Below are positions 12,228 through 24,272 of a DNA stretch of 64,000 nt, in pieces (position 1 is the stretch's first letter; each line of letters opens with the position of its first letter). The position numbers and the translations under genes were made by a program. Below the pieces are notes generated by a model. It did no database searches and was not told where the DNA came from. It worked only from the letters and a program-made list of their open reading frames with translations. Source of the stretch: Zygnema circumcarinatum (taxonomy: Eukaryota > Streptophyta > Zygnematophyceae > Zygnematales > Zygnemataceae); assembly GCA_037447605.1 (NCBI GenBank), contig CM074806.1, positions 2,224,801 through 2,288,800 of the forward strand, read 5' to 3'.

Positions 12228-13848
12228 GGCAGCCCACCCACTTTCCTGGCAGGTTCAGCAGTTCGCCAGCCCTCGCCCTTCAACCCCCCTCCGAGTCTGA
12301 GCGCTCGCGCTCCCGCCGGAACCGGTTCGGTCCGTTCACACGTGGGACGGGCGTCGTTGTCTTTGTCCCGCGCCGAGGGGGGCCCAAGAGAACCGCGCGT
12401 TGCGGACTTCGCGGGCCTTCCCCACTGCGAGCCACAGTCGAGCATCTGCCAATGGCGGCGCGCCACGTATGCGATGGTGCTCACGTGGCGAGACGCGATT
12501 GGAAAATACTTGACTATGCCAACAGTTTGCGATGGTAAAGACAAGGGATTTGGCATCGAGTCGGAGGGGAGGGGTTGAGGGCGGCCCTGCTTGCGGTTTG
12601 GATGGCGCGCATGTTGTGGGTCGTCTGGGGGAAACCACGAGCTATCTGGAGCAGCATGTTCGATGGGAGGCTTGCACCAAAACTCGAGTTGTGTTGTGGA
12701 TCGCAGCCAACCCGCGACATGGCGCCTCTATGGAATCATATGACGGCTTCATCGGTTCATTCTACGGTCGCACAAATTTAAAACGGAATCTGGTCTGCTA
12801 ACGCGGGGAAACAACGTCGTCTTTTTTAACTCACGTGATAATCACGTTATGCAGCACTGAAGGTTTAACGCCAGCATGAAATGGTTTGCTAGCCATGCAC
12901 GAACTTTTATATTTCCGATCAATTCTCGCCGCAACAGACACCATCCGCGTTGCTCTAGACAGGTTCTTCTAAATTGGCCAATCCTTTAACTCGGCTACAC
13001 GAAACTCTGTAAAAGTGCAATTCTCTTCTGGAATTCTGATCGTTCGTGCACGCACAACAGTACCTTGACTCGACCCGTCAAGACTTTGCTCTTTCGAACG
13101 CCTTCAATTCACCCCCAGTTGAGCTGAGCTGACCAAGAAGACAGTGACTCCATGCACGACCTCGTACAGCCGATCATTCTAACTTCCTGTACAGAGTCTG
13201 TATAGATGTGCCTACAAGAATGTAATGTGCAGAAGCAATAAAGAAAATCCAATTCCAACAGCAGATCATGAGCACTGTTCCTTCGCCTGCTTATTTAAAG
13301 TTAAACCTTCTCCCGTACCCACAGCTCGCAAGCATCAAAGATTAGCGGCGGCAGGCTTTGGCCACACACCCCTGCTGACAAGACAAGCCGATTTTCTAAT
13401 CGAAGCAACATGAAGGCAAAGGGCAGAGTCGTAACAAATCCACCGTACAAGGCACACGGTTTTCACTCCTAAAATCTAAAGCTAAAAAATTACAAGTGAA
13501 AGGAGAGAAGCAACAACGATCCAAGCACGCCTTTACTTCTGTGGAGATGATGGAATTGAACATTTGGTATGGGCGGCCTTTCCCTGCATCTACACTCGGA
13601 CAAACACTACCCGTACATTACACTGCGCTTGTCCTGCACTGAGCAATAGGACATCATTTCTTTGTACACTGATTGGCCGCCCCCTTCCTTTCATCGAGAC
13701 GGACCGCCGCCCGACCGCAAGTACACACTTAAAACACAACGATGGACCCTGGGCCGCCAACTGCTCTGCACACCTGGCGAGACCGCAACCACTGGCAGCC
13801 CATTCCAAAGACTAAACGTGCTGGCCTTGAAACTAAAGCTTCCTGACA
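12228..13848. other. intergenic: IRR promoter and PI4K gamma 3' flank
   Basis: The 300 bp next to the IRR start (12228-12600) are GC- and CpG-rich, as expected for the 5' UTR/promoter of a housekeeping gene. The rest, up to the PI4K stop at 13849, is AT-richer and probably holds the PI4K 3' UTR. No other gene is seen. Confidence 0.45.
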
Positions 13849-16800
13849 CTAAAACTTGCATGATGTGCCGAATCTCTTTGCACTCATGTTATTCATGCTC
13901 CTGCGGCGAACTAAAGCTTCATCCAAAAGGTCTTTCACTATGTCGAGGTACACACTCCATGTCTGCTCACACATTTCCCCAAACACGAGCGCTCCATCCT
14001 TCGGAAAGGCCCTCCGCAGCTCTTCCTCCTCTTCACTGAGAGCAGGACCAAATCCGGAGGCCTTCGAGGGATAGAATCGGCTACAAATAGAGTGAGCACT
14101 GCGGGAGAACGGCGTGTTGGGGACGCGCTGAACTGGGCGTTGAGGAGAGCACATGCGGCTAAGGCGGTCGAAATTTAGGCTACGGCACGTGGAACCTACA
14201 TGGGAGGAGCGAGTCCTCTGAGGAGGGTTAGACTTGTACTGGCTTGCCAAACTTGGTTCTTCCATGTGAAATGGCAAGTCAGATGAGTCCTCCGACGGGG
14301 TTGACGAGCGTTCGTCTTTACTGAATGGCCCGGCCTCGTCAAACTGAAGGAAAGGCGAAGGAGTGGATGGCTGAATGGAAACTGGGGAAGATGCAGCTGA
14401 TCCATGACCTGCAAAACCTGCTGGCTGCAGTGCAAGGGGCCCGCAATCCCAGGCATCTGATGTTGCCATTGTCAAGTGCGTGCCAAATAGTCGAGTTGAC
14501 AATCCAGAATGTCGGTCCCTCATGGTGAGTGTAGACGGCCTATCATCCTCTTGGTCCATGTCGAACTCAAACTGCTCCTGAGTGAAGTAGTCGTCATCAG
14601 TATCGAAGTCGTCACTTGGGCCATCGGCGTCCCCATACGGAAACTCTCCAGATTTCCGAAGGGCCTCTAACTGATGTTTCGCAAGATTGCACAATGTTTC
14701 TAACTCACTCGCTTCTTCGTCCATTCCGCGAAGTTCTCGGCTCAGCATAGAGCCAATATCCGCAAGAGTGAAGCCTGCCGCAGCAGCACGCTGCAGAACA
14801 GTGGTGGATAAAATAAGGACGCGTAGGCAGCCTTCTCTGAGCATTGGTAACTCTGCTCGAAGCATCTCCACTTCTGAATCAACATCGAGAGCAGCGATGT
14901 ACTCCAACTCTTCATGGGAAAAAGGCAGAGATGCCTGCAAATATCCCCCCACAGTCACACCACAATTTATTCAGTTTTACAACTCAGCACCATGTATGAC
15001 AGACACAGACACACAATATTGCAGGCACAATAGCTAACAACTACGGTCGCTACATGTTGAACACCAGAAGACACCAGAAGACTCGCAACCACGTCAGGAT
15101 AAACACAGAAAATTGAATACAACTTGACCATGAAAAATCTTCCAAAAATCCATTTTCCAGCTTGCTTAGTGTCCAAGATAAACCACAATCCACTCCGTCA
15201 TGGTTCGCGGAAAAATATTTCTTACAGTAGCCCTTCACAAAACAAAGAGCCTCTCAGAGGAGACTTTCCCTTTTGAGCAAGAAAGGAACTGCATGGTTTT
15301 CGGACAAAAAATTGACCTGAGGCCAGTGCAACCATTCAAAATATGCTGCCTCGAGTGTTTCAGGAAGGCAGAAGCCATGGTCGATTGGAATAAGTTCCAC
15401 AGCATCATCAGCGTAACGCTTCGAGGAAGTCCAACCTACACCCGCCTCTGCTTTATCTTCCAACGTCTTGCGCACCAGAATGTTACCTGCAAAAAACCTA
15501 ACCCACACAAATGAGAAAACCGGTGACACAAATACACCATGACGAAACTCTTTCCAAAGGCATGAAAAGTCTTTAAAACCGAAGCACTTCAGATTACCAT
15601 GTGCCTCTAACTGACAAAAAAGTCAGAAAGAAACGATCAGTGGATAAATCATTATCAAATGAAGGAAATTTAGGACAGACAAATGAAGAGGGAATAATCA
15701 GTGCCTGACCTGAATGCCTGTCGGTATTGAAGAGCCTAATGTCCAAAATCCCTATGCGGTGTACAGCAGATACTGGAAATTGAGAAGTGCCATGCTCACT
15801 GGCATCGAAATCGTGCTTTACGTATTGCTGGAGAGAACCAATCTTGGTGGGAGGTCCATCCCTGTTTCCCTTTACAGAGTCGTCATTTACATTGAACACA
15901 GGATGAGTTGCCTTCACAAGAGCGGTAAATGGAACGCTCGCAAACCTATTATGGTCCAACAAATATGCCACCACTTCTCGTACTCCAGCTTCACCGACAC
16001 GGATTGTGCGTTTTAGGCCTGGCTGACCCAAAGACCTACCAACATAACCATTTGGATTGTTAGGTGCAAAGGGCTCTTCGTCAGTGGGCTTCACAATTGC
16101 TATGCTCTCCCCTCTCCGGTTTCTAAAGTAGTACGCTCCTCCAAGGCCGCCCTTTGCTGGCACAGGTGATACGCCAGCTTCAAGGGCCTTCACAGCTTCC
16201 CTTAACAATCGCTTCACTTGCGGGCAACAGTTCGTTCCTCCCACAACTTCGATAGGCTTCCCTGTATCCTTGCTGGGCTGAATCTGGACTGAAGGTGACA
16301 GACACGGGCTACTGCAACTTCGGGAAATCCCCCTAGTAAGGAGTACAGGGGAGTCTTTCCGCACTTCGCTCAGGTCTTCCACGATATGCCCTCCAAACAC
16401 GAGATTTGATTGCTCAGTTGGAAGTGCAAGAGCGACTTGGACCACCTTTTTCACCTTGCCAGCTGTATCCGCTCGGTCCAATTCAACGTCAAGCACATCC
16501 CCACCGTCTGTCTGCACAAAGATCCGGCGTCTGCCAACTTGTCGCTGATACCTGCTCGAACTGCCGAACAAATCAGGTACATCCACCGGTGACTGTACCT
16601 GTGCCAAAAATGAAGGAAACACTGTCGTTGGCCATTGCTCATTCACGCAAACAGGCAAACACAATGTCAATCCATGTCAACTTTAATCAAGATGCTCAAC
16701 CGTTGCGATGAACCTAGGCATACATTGACGCCTGTAGCACAGCAATGGCCAACCGCCACAATTTCTGATGCACACATTACCAGAATCATTTCATTTACAA

Positions 16801-17019
16801 CTTGTGGTAAACAACAGGAGCGCTACAAACAAGCGCCATATACACTACGCCCTCGAAACAACTGCAGGCATCATTGAAAAACCTTGTTTCATCAGGCTAA
16901 AAGAACGCAATGCATCCTCGCTCATCGTACAGTTCAGAGAAACAAACAAACAATAGTGAAGTCCAGCGGGAACGCGAGTAACAACTTACCTGAACAGGTC
17001 CAACAACATGTGGCGGCAT
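13849..17019 (-). CDS. phosphatidylinositol 4-kinase gamma with ubiquitin-like domain
   Basis: Coding exons 17019-16990, 16598-15710, 15486-15317 and 14934-13849 join in phase to 724 residues. The first exon codes only for MPPHVVGPVQ; an in-frame TGA lies upstream of that ATG. A ubiquitin-like domain is at about residues 35-99 (RRRIFVQTDGG to PVLLTR). The PI3/4-kinase-type catalytic region follows: Gly loop GGLGGAYYFRNRRG near 161-173 with IAIVKP, GYVGRSLGQPG, catalytic LFNTDRHSGNILV with Asp303, and metal-binding IPIDHGF at 341-345. The helical end (LREGCLRVLILSTTVLQRAAAAGFTL) is typical of plant PI4K gamma. The last 230 residues are Ser- and acid-rich. Plant members are known as PI4K gamma, but several act as protein kinases, so lipid kinase activity is not assured. 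There is one UBL; some homologues have two. Confidence 0.93.
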
Positions 17020-18500
17020 CGTCACCGGCAGGATGGAGAAGCAAACTGATTGCTTCTCTCACCACTTAAATCAATCTACAAACTTTCGCGAAGCAGACTT
17101 GCCCAATTGCAGCTCAGCAAATTTCCTTGCTGAAAGACTACACTTGTCAGATGCCTCCCTTCGAGCCCCTCCCTGCAGCTCCAGGACTCGTCCGTCTGCT
17201 GCAAGTCGTGACTTGACAGAAGCAGAGGAAACAGAATGCCTTTGCACTGCGTGAATTCTTGAGATGAACATGAATACCTGATGATAGCTGTCATCAATCC
17301 CTCTTAATGTGGGCCATTGTTCTCCACAATAACTTTCTAAGAAAATAACCTCCTACTGTAAATATGTCGTTCGACTGACAGCATTACACAGATCTCCTGA
17401 TGGCTGGAGAAGCCGGCGTTAAGTTCTATGCCATCAAGCGATCCTTCAATCAATAATTGCCATAATAACACGGGATCTCCGAACCTTCACCACGAATTTG
17501 TTGAAGGAAGCAATTGCTCCTGGTAGTATGGAATTTCGTAATTCACCAACAGCAATTACCGGAAAGAAAACAGGGAGGTAATGGAGCCTTACGACTCTCC
17601 CGTTCCCACAGACATCTGAACGTCACGAATCACATCAAATACCCCGTCTCCAGTATCTTGCTCCCTACGCTTCTGCCTCACAGACGACCGACAAATTAGC
17701 AGGAAACACAACCTCCTTCCCCTTCCTTCCTTCCTCCCTCCCTCCCACCACCACCTCCTCCACCTCCCTCCTCCACTCAATCCTCCCTTACGGCCTCCCT
17801 CCACCTCTCCTTAGACCAGCACGCCTGCCATCCGCGCACTCCTAACAACGTGCGCCTGCAAGCCTTCAAGCCTCCGCCATTCTCTCTCTCCCCCAATTGC
17901 TCTGCGAGGTCGGGCGTGGAGTTAGGCGAGCGCCGGCCTGCCAGGAAGAGGGGCGGAAAAAGTACCGTCCGGCCGAGAAAGACCGGAGCCCGCCCGCCCG
18001 TCGTTGTGGCTGCGGCCCCGTGTGAACATCCCCCGGCGGGCGCGGCTCTAGAATAGCCATCTTGTCGTCTTGTCCACGTCACATGGAAAGCCCGCAGCGT
18101 CGTCGCCGTTCCGTCAGCCGATCTCGCCAACCGTTGGGCTGCGCCCATCCGACGGCTCAGGACGGGCTGCCAGCGCTGCGGGCGGCGGACAATCGCGATT
18201 TGAAACGAGAGGCGGACGGAGGGTTCTGTCTGTGTGAACGCTTCCACACACAGTGTGAACGCCTTTTTCAGCCTGGTCGGGCCCTTTGCTCGGCTGGCCC
18301 GCCCGTCAGGGCTTGCGGGTGACTTGCGGTGTCCGCTAGCGTGACGTGGCGCCAGGTGGCCGTCGGATTCTGACGCGTGCGACAAGGCGCCTTGCCACTT
18401 GCGCGGGGCCGTACGGCGCCGCTGCGGGCCGGGCCGGGACGGGGTAGGGATGGGTATTATTATAACGAAGGGTTGCCTTTTGGAATGCCAATCAAAAATT
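17020..18500. other. PI4K gamma upstream region
   Basis: Probable 5' UTR, possibly with a 5' UTR intron, and promoter of the minus-strand PI4K gene. A pyrimidine tract is listed separately. The part at 17820-18440 is strongly GC-rich. The long minus-strand frame at 17777-18559 is a by-product of that composition and matches no family I know. Confidence 0.4.
17711..17812 (+). repeat. CT-rich low-complexity tract (CTTCC/CTCC)
   Basis: About 100 bases almost entirely of C and T, with CCTTCC, CCTCC and CACCTCC units, about 700 bp upstream of the PI4K start codon. On the minus strand it reads as a GA-rich tract, as seen in many plant 5' UTRs and GAGA-type promoters (inference). Confidence 0.7.
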
Positions 18501-19553
18501 ATAAAGTCAGGCCGTTTTGTAAGGAAAATTCTTTTCTCACACCTTTTTTGTCTACACACAGGCCTCTTTTCGACGGGCAGATTTTAAAATAGCACAAAAA
18601 AAGAACACACCTTTCACACCTTCTCACCTTTTTTTTTTTCACCATTTTTTTCCCACCTTTTTGAAATCGATACACACCTTTCTCCATCGGGCAGATTTTA
18701 CCCCTTCTTGTTTTTTTCAAAGAAAAAAATATCGGCCTGCCCGAATCCACTCGGAGCAGAAGATCCGTCCGCCACGAGATCGTTCGCGGGTGGCCGTCCT
18801 TCACACGTGCAGAAACTATACACCGTCGATTCTAGAGCAGATCACACCACGGCAGATCACCTTTCGATGGGCTCGGTTCCAGCGAATGGCACACGCCCAC
18901 GTGTCCCACCCGAGCAGGCTCGAGGTCCGTACACAGATCGTACGGTCGCAGCTTCGAGGAAAGTCTAAATTCCTTACATTGCGAGCTTGAACCAATCACC
19001 ATCTGCCGCGTGCTCTTTTTAAACGTGGCAAACTGTGATTGGTACAGGCACTCAACTTTAATTATTACGTTTTTTGACTTTCCTCGAAGCTGCGGGCGTA
19101 CGCCTTTTGTACGGTCCTTGGAGCCGGCTTGGGTGGGACACGTGGGACAGAGCTCGGCTGCTGATCGAACGGTGATCTGCCATGGTGCGATCTGCGTGAA
19201 TATCGACGGCGGAAAATTATTGCACGTGTGAAGGACGGCCACCCGCGAACGATCTCGTGGCGGACGGATCTTCCGCTCCGAGCGGATTCGGGCAGGCAGA
19301 TATTTTTTTCTCTGAAAATAAATGATAAGGAGTAAAATCTGCCCGACAGAAAAAGGTCTCACGGCGCTCGGCCGCTCAGGACTAGTAGCGTGTGTCGATT
19401 CCAAAAACATGTGAAAAAAAAGGTGAAAAAAAAAAAGGTGTGAAAGGTGTTTTCCTTTTTTGTCTATTTTAAAATCTGCCCAACGAAAAGAGGTCTGTGT
19501 GTAGACAAAAAAGGTGTGAGAATAGAATTTTCCTTTTGTAAAACCACTTTTAT
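18501..19553. mobile_element. foldback-type inverted-repeat element, about 1.05 kb, almost no loop
   Basis: The left arm from 18501 and the right arm to 19553 are reverse complements along nearly the whole element. Paired blocks include CACACCTTTTTTGTCTACAC near the ends, GGGCAGATTTTA, CGAGATCGTTCGCGGGTGG with GGCCGTCCTTCACACGTG, AGCTTCGAGGAAAGTC, and finally ACCAATCAC/GTGATTGGT beside the centre near 19015. Arm identity looks highest in the CCGTCCGCCACGAGATCG block. No protein of a transposase family is visible, so it would be non-autonomous. I found no convincing target-site duplication next to the outermost paired bases. Confidence 0.85.
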
Positions 19554-20726
19554 GTTGACCGTACAATGGTACGAACGAAAGGTCGTACGGCAGCCTCTCT
19601 GACGGGCCAGCGGCCAGCGCCATTCGCAACGCCAGAAACTAACCTAAATTGAGGTCGACAACCGTACGACCGTACGTGCTGTTCAATTCCGACGGTCGCA
19701 CGAAAATTCTGAAAGTGTTCTAAATCAATGAAACTTAAACTTTTGGATAGTCGAACGTTCTAATATTCGGGCCCAAATCGCGGGGTTCAGCGCCCCAGAG
19801 GGGGCCGGTTCGCTCTCTCCCTCGGCAGCACCGCGCGTCGCGACACAACACAACACAACCTGCCGTACTGTTGACGCGAACCGACGCGACTCCGTCGATT
19901 TGGGTCGCGCGACTCGTGCAGAACTTTGCAGCAGACGGGCAGCCATCGAGTGCGGTGAACCGTCCGATTTTCAATCGGACAGCTCAAAATCGGTCAGGAG
20001 CACCTTAAATTTCCAGTTTGCTTGCCCTATCCACAAACCACACAACCCGATTTTTCGACCCCGTGCAAGGGATGGCAAAAAAGTCCGTACAAGGAAGATT
20101 TAGATTTCAAATCTGAGCCCGGAGGGGCAGGGGGGCTGCACCTGGGGGTGGCATAGGGGCTCAGACTAATGAAATTTGACGAAAATGGAGAGTTACGGTA
20201 GTACTCCTCTACAGGGCGATCGATATTTCACTGGAGTACTCGTTCCGGTTTAAAATATACTGACGTTTTTGTTTAGTCTGCGACCTCCTATGGGCATGGC
20301 GGCATAGCCCCGTCCTCGCTGACGTCAGCCGAGTCCGCCCCGCAGGCAGGCAGGCGCACGCGTGGCTGACGTGGCGCCACGCTCTCCCTCCCTCCCTGCT
20401 GGCGGTTCCGTACATAGCCGCCTCCCGTGGTACGGACGGGGCTCTTCGGCAAACATCGGATTTCGGGAACCGGGATCGGGATCGATTGGCGGCCGGGAAT
20501 ATGTACGACTCGTCCGTACGGCCACGTGCGGGCGCCGGGCGGGCGGGCGGCCCCGCAAAAGGACAGTGCCTCCATGCGCGCGGTGGCGGGCCAGTTCAGT
20601 CGCTGGGAACTGGATCGTGGGGGAGGTAGAGGCTACGTGGAAGCAGAGGTCAGCTTGTAGCTCCCTTTTTCGTCCTTGGACTTTCGGTGAGAGCTTGGTT
20701 CCTCGTGGTTCCCCATGTTGTCTTTG
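19554..20726. other. GC-variable intergenic DNA rich in CGTACGG-like motifs
   Basis: No gene recognised. Many short GTACGG/CCGTAC words occur (for example at 19565-19680 and 20400-20530). The same words occur inside the neighbouring foldback element, so part of this stretch may be older debris of that family. The open frame at 20362-20775 on + has no recognisable content. Confidence 0.35.
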
Positions 20727-20798
20727 TCCGTGTATTTATTTGACGGCATGCCGTCAAATAAATACCGTCAAATAAATACCGTCAAATAAATACACGGA
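20727..20798. repeat. perfect palindrome followed by 14-bp tandem repeats
   Basis: A 34-bp perfect palindrome at 20732-20765 is centred on GCATGC and made of TATTTATTTGACG and its complement. Its right half is the first of three tandem copies of the 14-bp unit CGTCAAATAAATAC. The outermost TCCGTG and CACGGA also pair, so the whole block can form a hairpin with a slipped right arm. Confidence 0.85.
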
Positions 20799-23274
20799 CG
20801 TGCGTGAGACCAATGCCGATTCGTCACTCTCGTATTTTGCTTTCCAGTTAAATTGAAAGAGAGACGACCTCATTTTCTTAGCGAGACACTTCCGAATGAA
20901 TGAATCAGCTTTTGGACTTGCGGCTGTGAGATTTGCAGTGGTTCATCCGCTCTCTCCAAACTACACCTTAAAAATTCCACACGTGGCAACTTCGAGCATC
21001 GGTTGCATCATGTTGCAAATCGCCGATTGGCGCCATCTGCCATCCAGTGCGTGCCCAGGGACCGTCGGAACATCGGACGCCATCACAACTTCGTCGATGT
21101 CAAATTTTTCAATTGGTTACTAAGGAGATTTACAATTGAACGCAGAATAATAATTATTTTGCTCAATATCAAACCAGTTGAATTCAATTTGACATTGAGA
21201 GACTCCTCATAGAGAATGATGTGGCATTGAGTCATTGAGTCCGATAATTCGAACCATTGGCAATGGTTGACTGGGTCCGGCAACAATGGTTCGAATGGTA
21301 CAATTGACAATAGATGGCAACCATTCCAACCAATGGTTAGAAGTATTGGCGATGGTTGGCAGCCGTTGAATTCAATGGTTCGAACCGTTTGTCAATGATC
21401 AGCAAACCAGTTAAAATTGGACCAACATCAGGGAAAAAAATGATGTGGTGATCCGTTCCAATGCTGCTTGCATGACACTCTTGGAGACGAAAAGCAGGGC
21501 TTATTAGTGATTCTGTTATTCTATGACAGAGCCAACCATCTGAGCCAACCTGAGGTTATGCCCTCTCCATGACACTAGCCAGAGAGCCATACCGGCTAGA
21601 AGTGAACCCTGCAAAGCCATAGGGGCAGTAGGCGGATTTTTATTAAAATGTCAGATTGAGTTGCAGATAATGCCTCTCAAACTTTGTCCTTCACAGGAGA
21701 CCAATGTACGGACTCCCCCACATTAGGTTCAATGGAAGCACTATTCTTGAGCAAAGGACGAGGCCCAAGAAAGAAAAAAACGAATGTAGGTTTTCCAAGA
21801 AAAGACAAAACAGACCGTAGCATGCCTTGATATAGGGGGGTTGACTTCGCCACTGAGGTGCAGCCTATCTGAGTTATTGAAGCTAAACCGGAGTGTTTTT
21901 TTATAAAGTAATCTACTGATCTGTCGCGCCTGGATGCAGGTCATCTTCATGCTATCACTTGCACATTGCTCAGTCGGTTCATATGCAACACACAAGAGCT
22001 CCCCTGGGCAAAAAGCATGATGCAGGCTAACTTGTGAACAAAAAACCGCAAGCTGAGTCTCGGGTTAGCAGCTGAAGTCCCCTCCTTCCCCACCTCTCGC
22101 CCCTCAATCAAACAAAACCTTCCAAGCAACAGATGTGTCATCGATTGGTCGCTTCCTGCGGCATGGAAACCAACTTCTCTCAATTGCACAGAAACGATGT
22201 CAGCACACCATATGCACAACCACTGCAACATGTCATCAAGTAGCCCATTCAAATTTCAAGTCCCATATTAAATCCAAAAGGAATCCAATCACAGACACAA
22301 GAGGTAGGGCCAAACCACACTGAGTTGACTCTGAGACCACACCACAGGCATTTCTCACGAGAGCCTCAAAGATGGAATAACTAGAGAATTAACTGAAGCG
22401 AAGAATGGATCAAAGTCGTCAGCCAGACGAATCTCGGTAGTTGCAGAGCGATGGACAAAGGGGTGAAATACACTGCTCACGGAAAATTTATAGAAGCCAT
22501 TGCCTGCGGCAAAATTTGAAAAGAAGGCGATCCATGTACTGACGTGGATGACCTCCACGCGCGAATAAGAAAATTGTTTGAACTCATGGTCTACAGTTGT
22601 GCAATGTCTGATAGACAGCAAAGTGATACGCTGCCTAACCAGCCTGCTACAAGATTTCAACCTCCGCCCATCAACCAGGCTTACAATGATTTTGCTAAGC
22701 TCTGTCAATCAGACTTCTTGAAGCATGAAATGAAGGATATTCCAGCACGTAAGGTGAAACTACCTTTAGTCTAACTCGATGAAGACTTAGATGCACGTGC
22801 ATAAACTCTGAAAACCGAATTCGTTATGTCGAATGGTTCCCATGATGCAAAGTTGATGGAAAAAAATGGCTACTCTTTAGCACCGGTGTTCAACATCTCC
22901 CGAACGACTGCAAGGTTAGACAGCAAGAGTAACTTGAAATCAGTGACCTTCGAATAGGGCCATTTTACAATGACTAGAAGTCGAGGCAGCATGAAAACAC
23001 GAGTCCTCTGACAGTGCACGAGTCTGAGAAAAACCAATCAGCAGAGATAAAAAGAGACACTGCATTGTAAAAGGCAAACCCTAATGGATGTAACATTGGT
23101 GAATCCCCATTAGGTTAAAAGAACAACAGCGCAGCAAGAATCCCGTACATCCCAATTTTTTTTTCTATAACCTTCCGCTAGTCAACTTCTTAGCCTTCAC
23201 ATACGGCAATCTTTCTACAATGAGCAAATAAGCAACTTCCCACACACGACTGTTTCCAGAGAATGGATTCTCAC
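20799..23274. other. intergenic region, 3' flank of ATP synthase epsilon
   Basis: It should contain the last small coding exon and 3' UTR of the minus-strand epsilon-subunit gene, but I could not place that exon. One dispersed repeat patch is listed separately. Open frames at 21947-22252, 22355-22708 and 22544-22774 show no recognisable family. Confidence 0.4.
21240..21390. repeat. dispersed copy of the CCAAT/ATTGG-type short repeat
   Basis: Reiterated AATTCGAACCATTGGCAATGG, ACAATGGTTCGAATGG, GGCAACCATTCCAACC and GATGGTTGGCAGCC words over about 150 bp. The same vocabulary is used at 2753-2870 and in the 43192-45690 array. Units are degenerate and in both orientations. Confidence 0.6.
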
Positions 23275-23455
23275 CCGCCTTCTCTTGAACTCCTTCTTTC
23301 CATTTGGCGATCTTGTAGTGCACTTGTTCCCGCGAAGCTACCTGTGTCCTGAAGGGCTCCTTCAGGCAAGCTCGCAAGTGGCCCGCACAGGTGTTCGCGT
23401 AGGCCAAGTAGGTCATCCCAGCAGTCCTCCAAAACGACACTGCAGCGGAAGACAT
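23275..23455 (-). CDS. mitochondrial F1-ATP synthase epsilon subunit, first exon
   Basis: The ATG at 23455 opens MSSAAVSFWRTAGMTYLAYA, followed by NTCAGHLRACLKEPFR and SREQVHYKIAKWKEG. This matches the small plant epsilon subunit (about 70 residues: FWRAAGMTY..YSN.CA..VR.CLKEP.....REKVH....KW). The protein sits in the central stalk of mitochondrial F1 and is imported without a long cleaved presequence. The exon codes for 60 residues plus one base and ends at a good donor, GG|GTGAGA, at 23275/23274. Only a few residues should remain, in an exon I could not locate downstream. Without splicing the frame would run on to 23165 with 36 residues foreign to the family, so I prefer the intron. A GAGGGC microsatellite lies 36 bp upstream of the ATG. 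Confidence 0.85.
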
Positions 23456-23490
23456 GGCGGCCTTCTGTAGCTAAGTTCCGTCAACACAGA

Positions 23491-23550
23491 GAGGGCGAGA
23501 GCGAGGGCGAGGGCGAGGGCGAGGGCGAGGGCGAGGGCGAGGGCGAGGGT
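23491..23550 (+). repeat. GAGGGC hexanucleotide microsatellite
   Basis: About nine near-perfect GAGGGC units, with one GAGAGC variant, immediately upstream of the epsilon-subunit ATG at 23455. It probably lies in that gene's 5' UTR or core promoter. On the coding strand it reads GCCCTC. Confidence 0.9.
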
Positions 23551-24272
23551 GACACCGCGTCTGCAAGCTCCCTCAAGCTCAAGCGCAAGCTCTCCTTTTT
23601 TTCCCTCAGGGAAGGAAGCCTGCCGCCGTCCGCTTCAGCGTTCTGTGAAAACGCTGTTGCGTTTAGCGTCTTTTAGCAGCACCAACCGGTTGGCGAGCGG
23701 TTCCATGTGCCCGGAACGGAGAAATCTGGCCATAGAACAGAACTTGAGGAGAGCGCTCGAGAACCAAGTTTGCTGAAATTTGAGAAACAACGGTGTTTTT
23801 TTTCACATGGGATCGGTTTATTGTAGTTTTTAGGGCTTTTAGGAATGGGTTCATGGAGAATGGCGGGTTCACCAAAGCAGCCTCTGGCAGCTATGTTGGC
23901 ATATTCTTTTTCAGATCATACATGAAAAGACATGTTACATGAAAATTGAAGGACCGCTACAAGTGTTTCCTGTTTAAAAGTTGTAGTGAATTTACCTACC
24001 TAAGGCCTGCGTAGCAAAACTACAGTCTGGATCAGCCATTCACGCCAGTCCAGGTTTTCAAATGCTCTTGAACAGAAACTGGGAACTAAGATGGGAACAA
24101 GGGATGCGAGCCAAAGGAGCAGGAGCTCTCACTTTAGCCACGGTCTGGCTCCAACTTTGCCTCGTGAGTAGTACAAAAGAGGCACATCAAGCATGGGTTT
24201 GGATACATAAGCAACACAACATCACTTGCTGAGAAAAAATGGCCACAAATCTTATTGTAGCGAGTGGATCGG
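23551..24272. other. intergenic between two minus-strand genes
   Basis: Promoter side of the epsilon-subunit gene and 3' flank of the PotD-like gene, whose stop codon is at 24273. No other gene or repeat is seen. Confidence 0.4.

Noticed and set aside
17777-18559. 260-codon minus-strand open frame in GC-rich DNA
   Set aside because: GC-rich composition lengthens chance frames; no recognised motif and it overlaps the PI4K upstream region.
18832-19629. 265-codon minus-strand open frame
   Set aside because: It lies inside the foldback element, mirrors a frame of the other arm and has no domain.
20362-20775. 137-codon plus-strand open frame ending in the palindrome
   Set aside because: Arg/Gly/Ser-rich chance frame in GC-rich DNA; its stop lies within the tandem repeat and no homology is evident.
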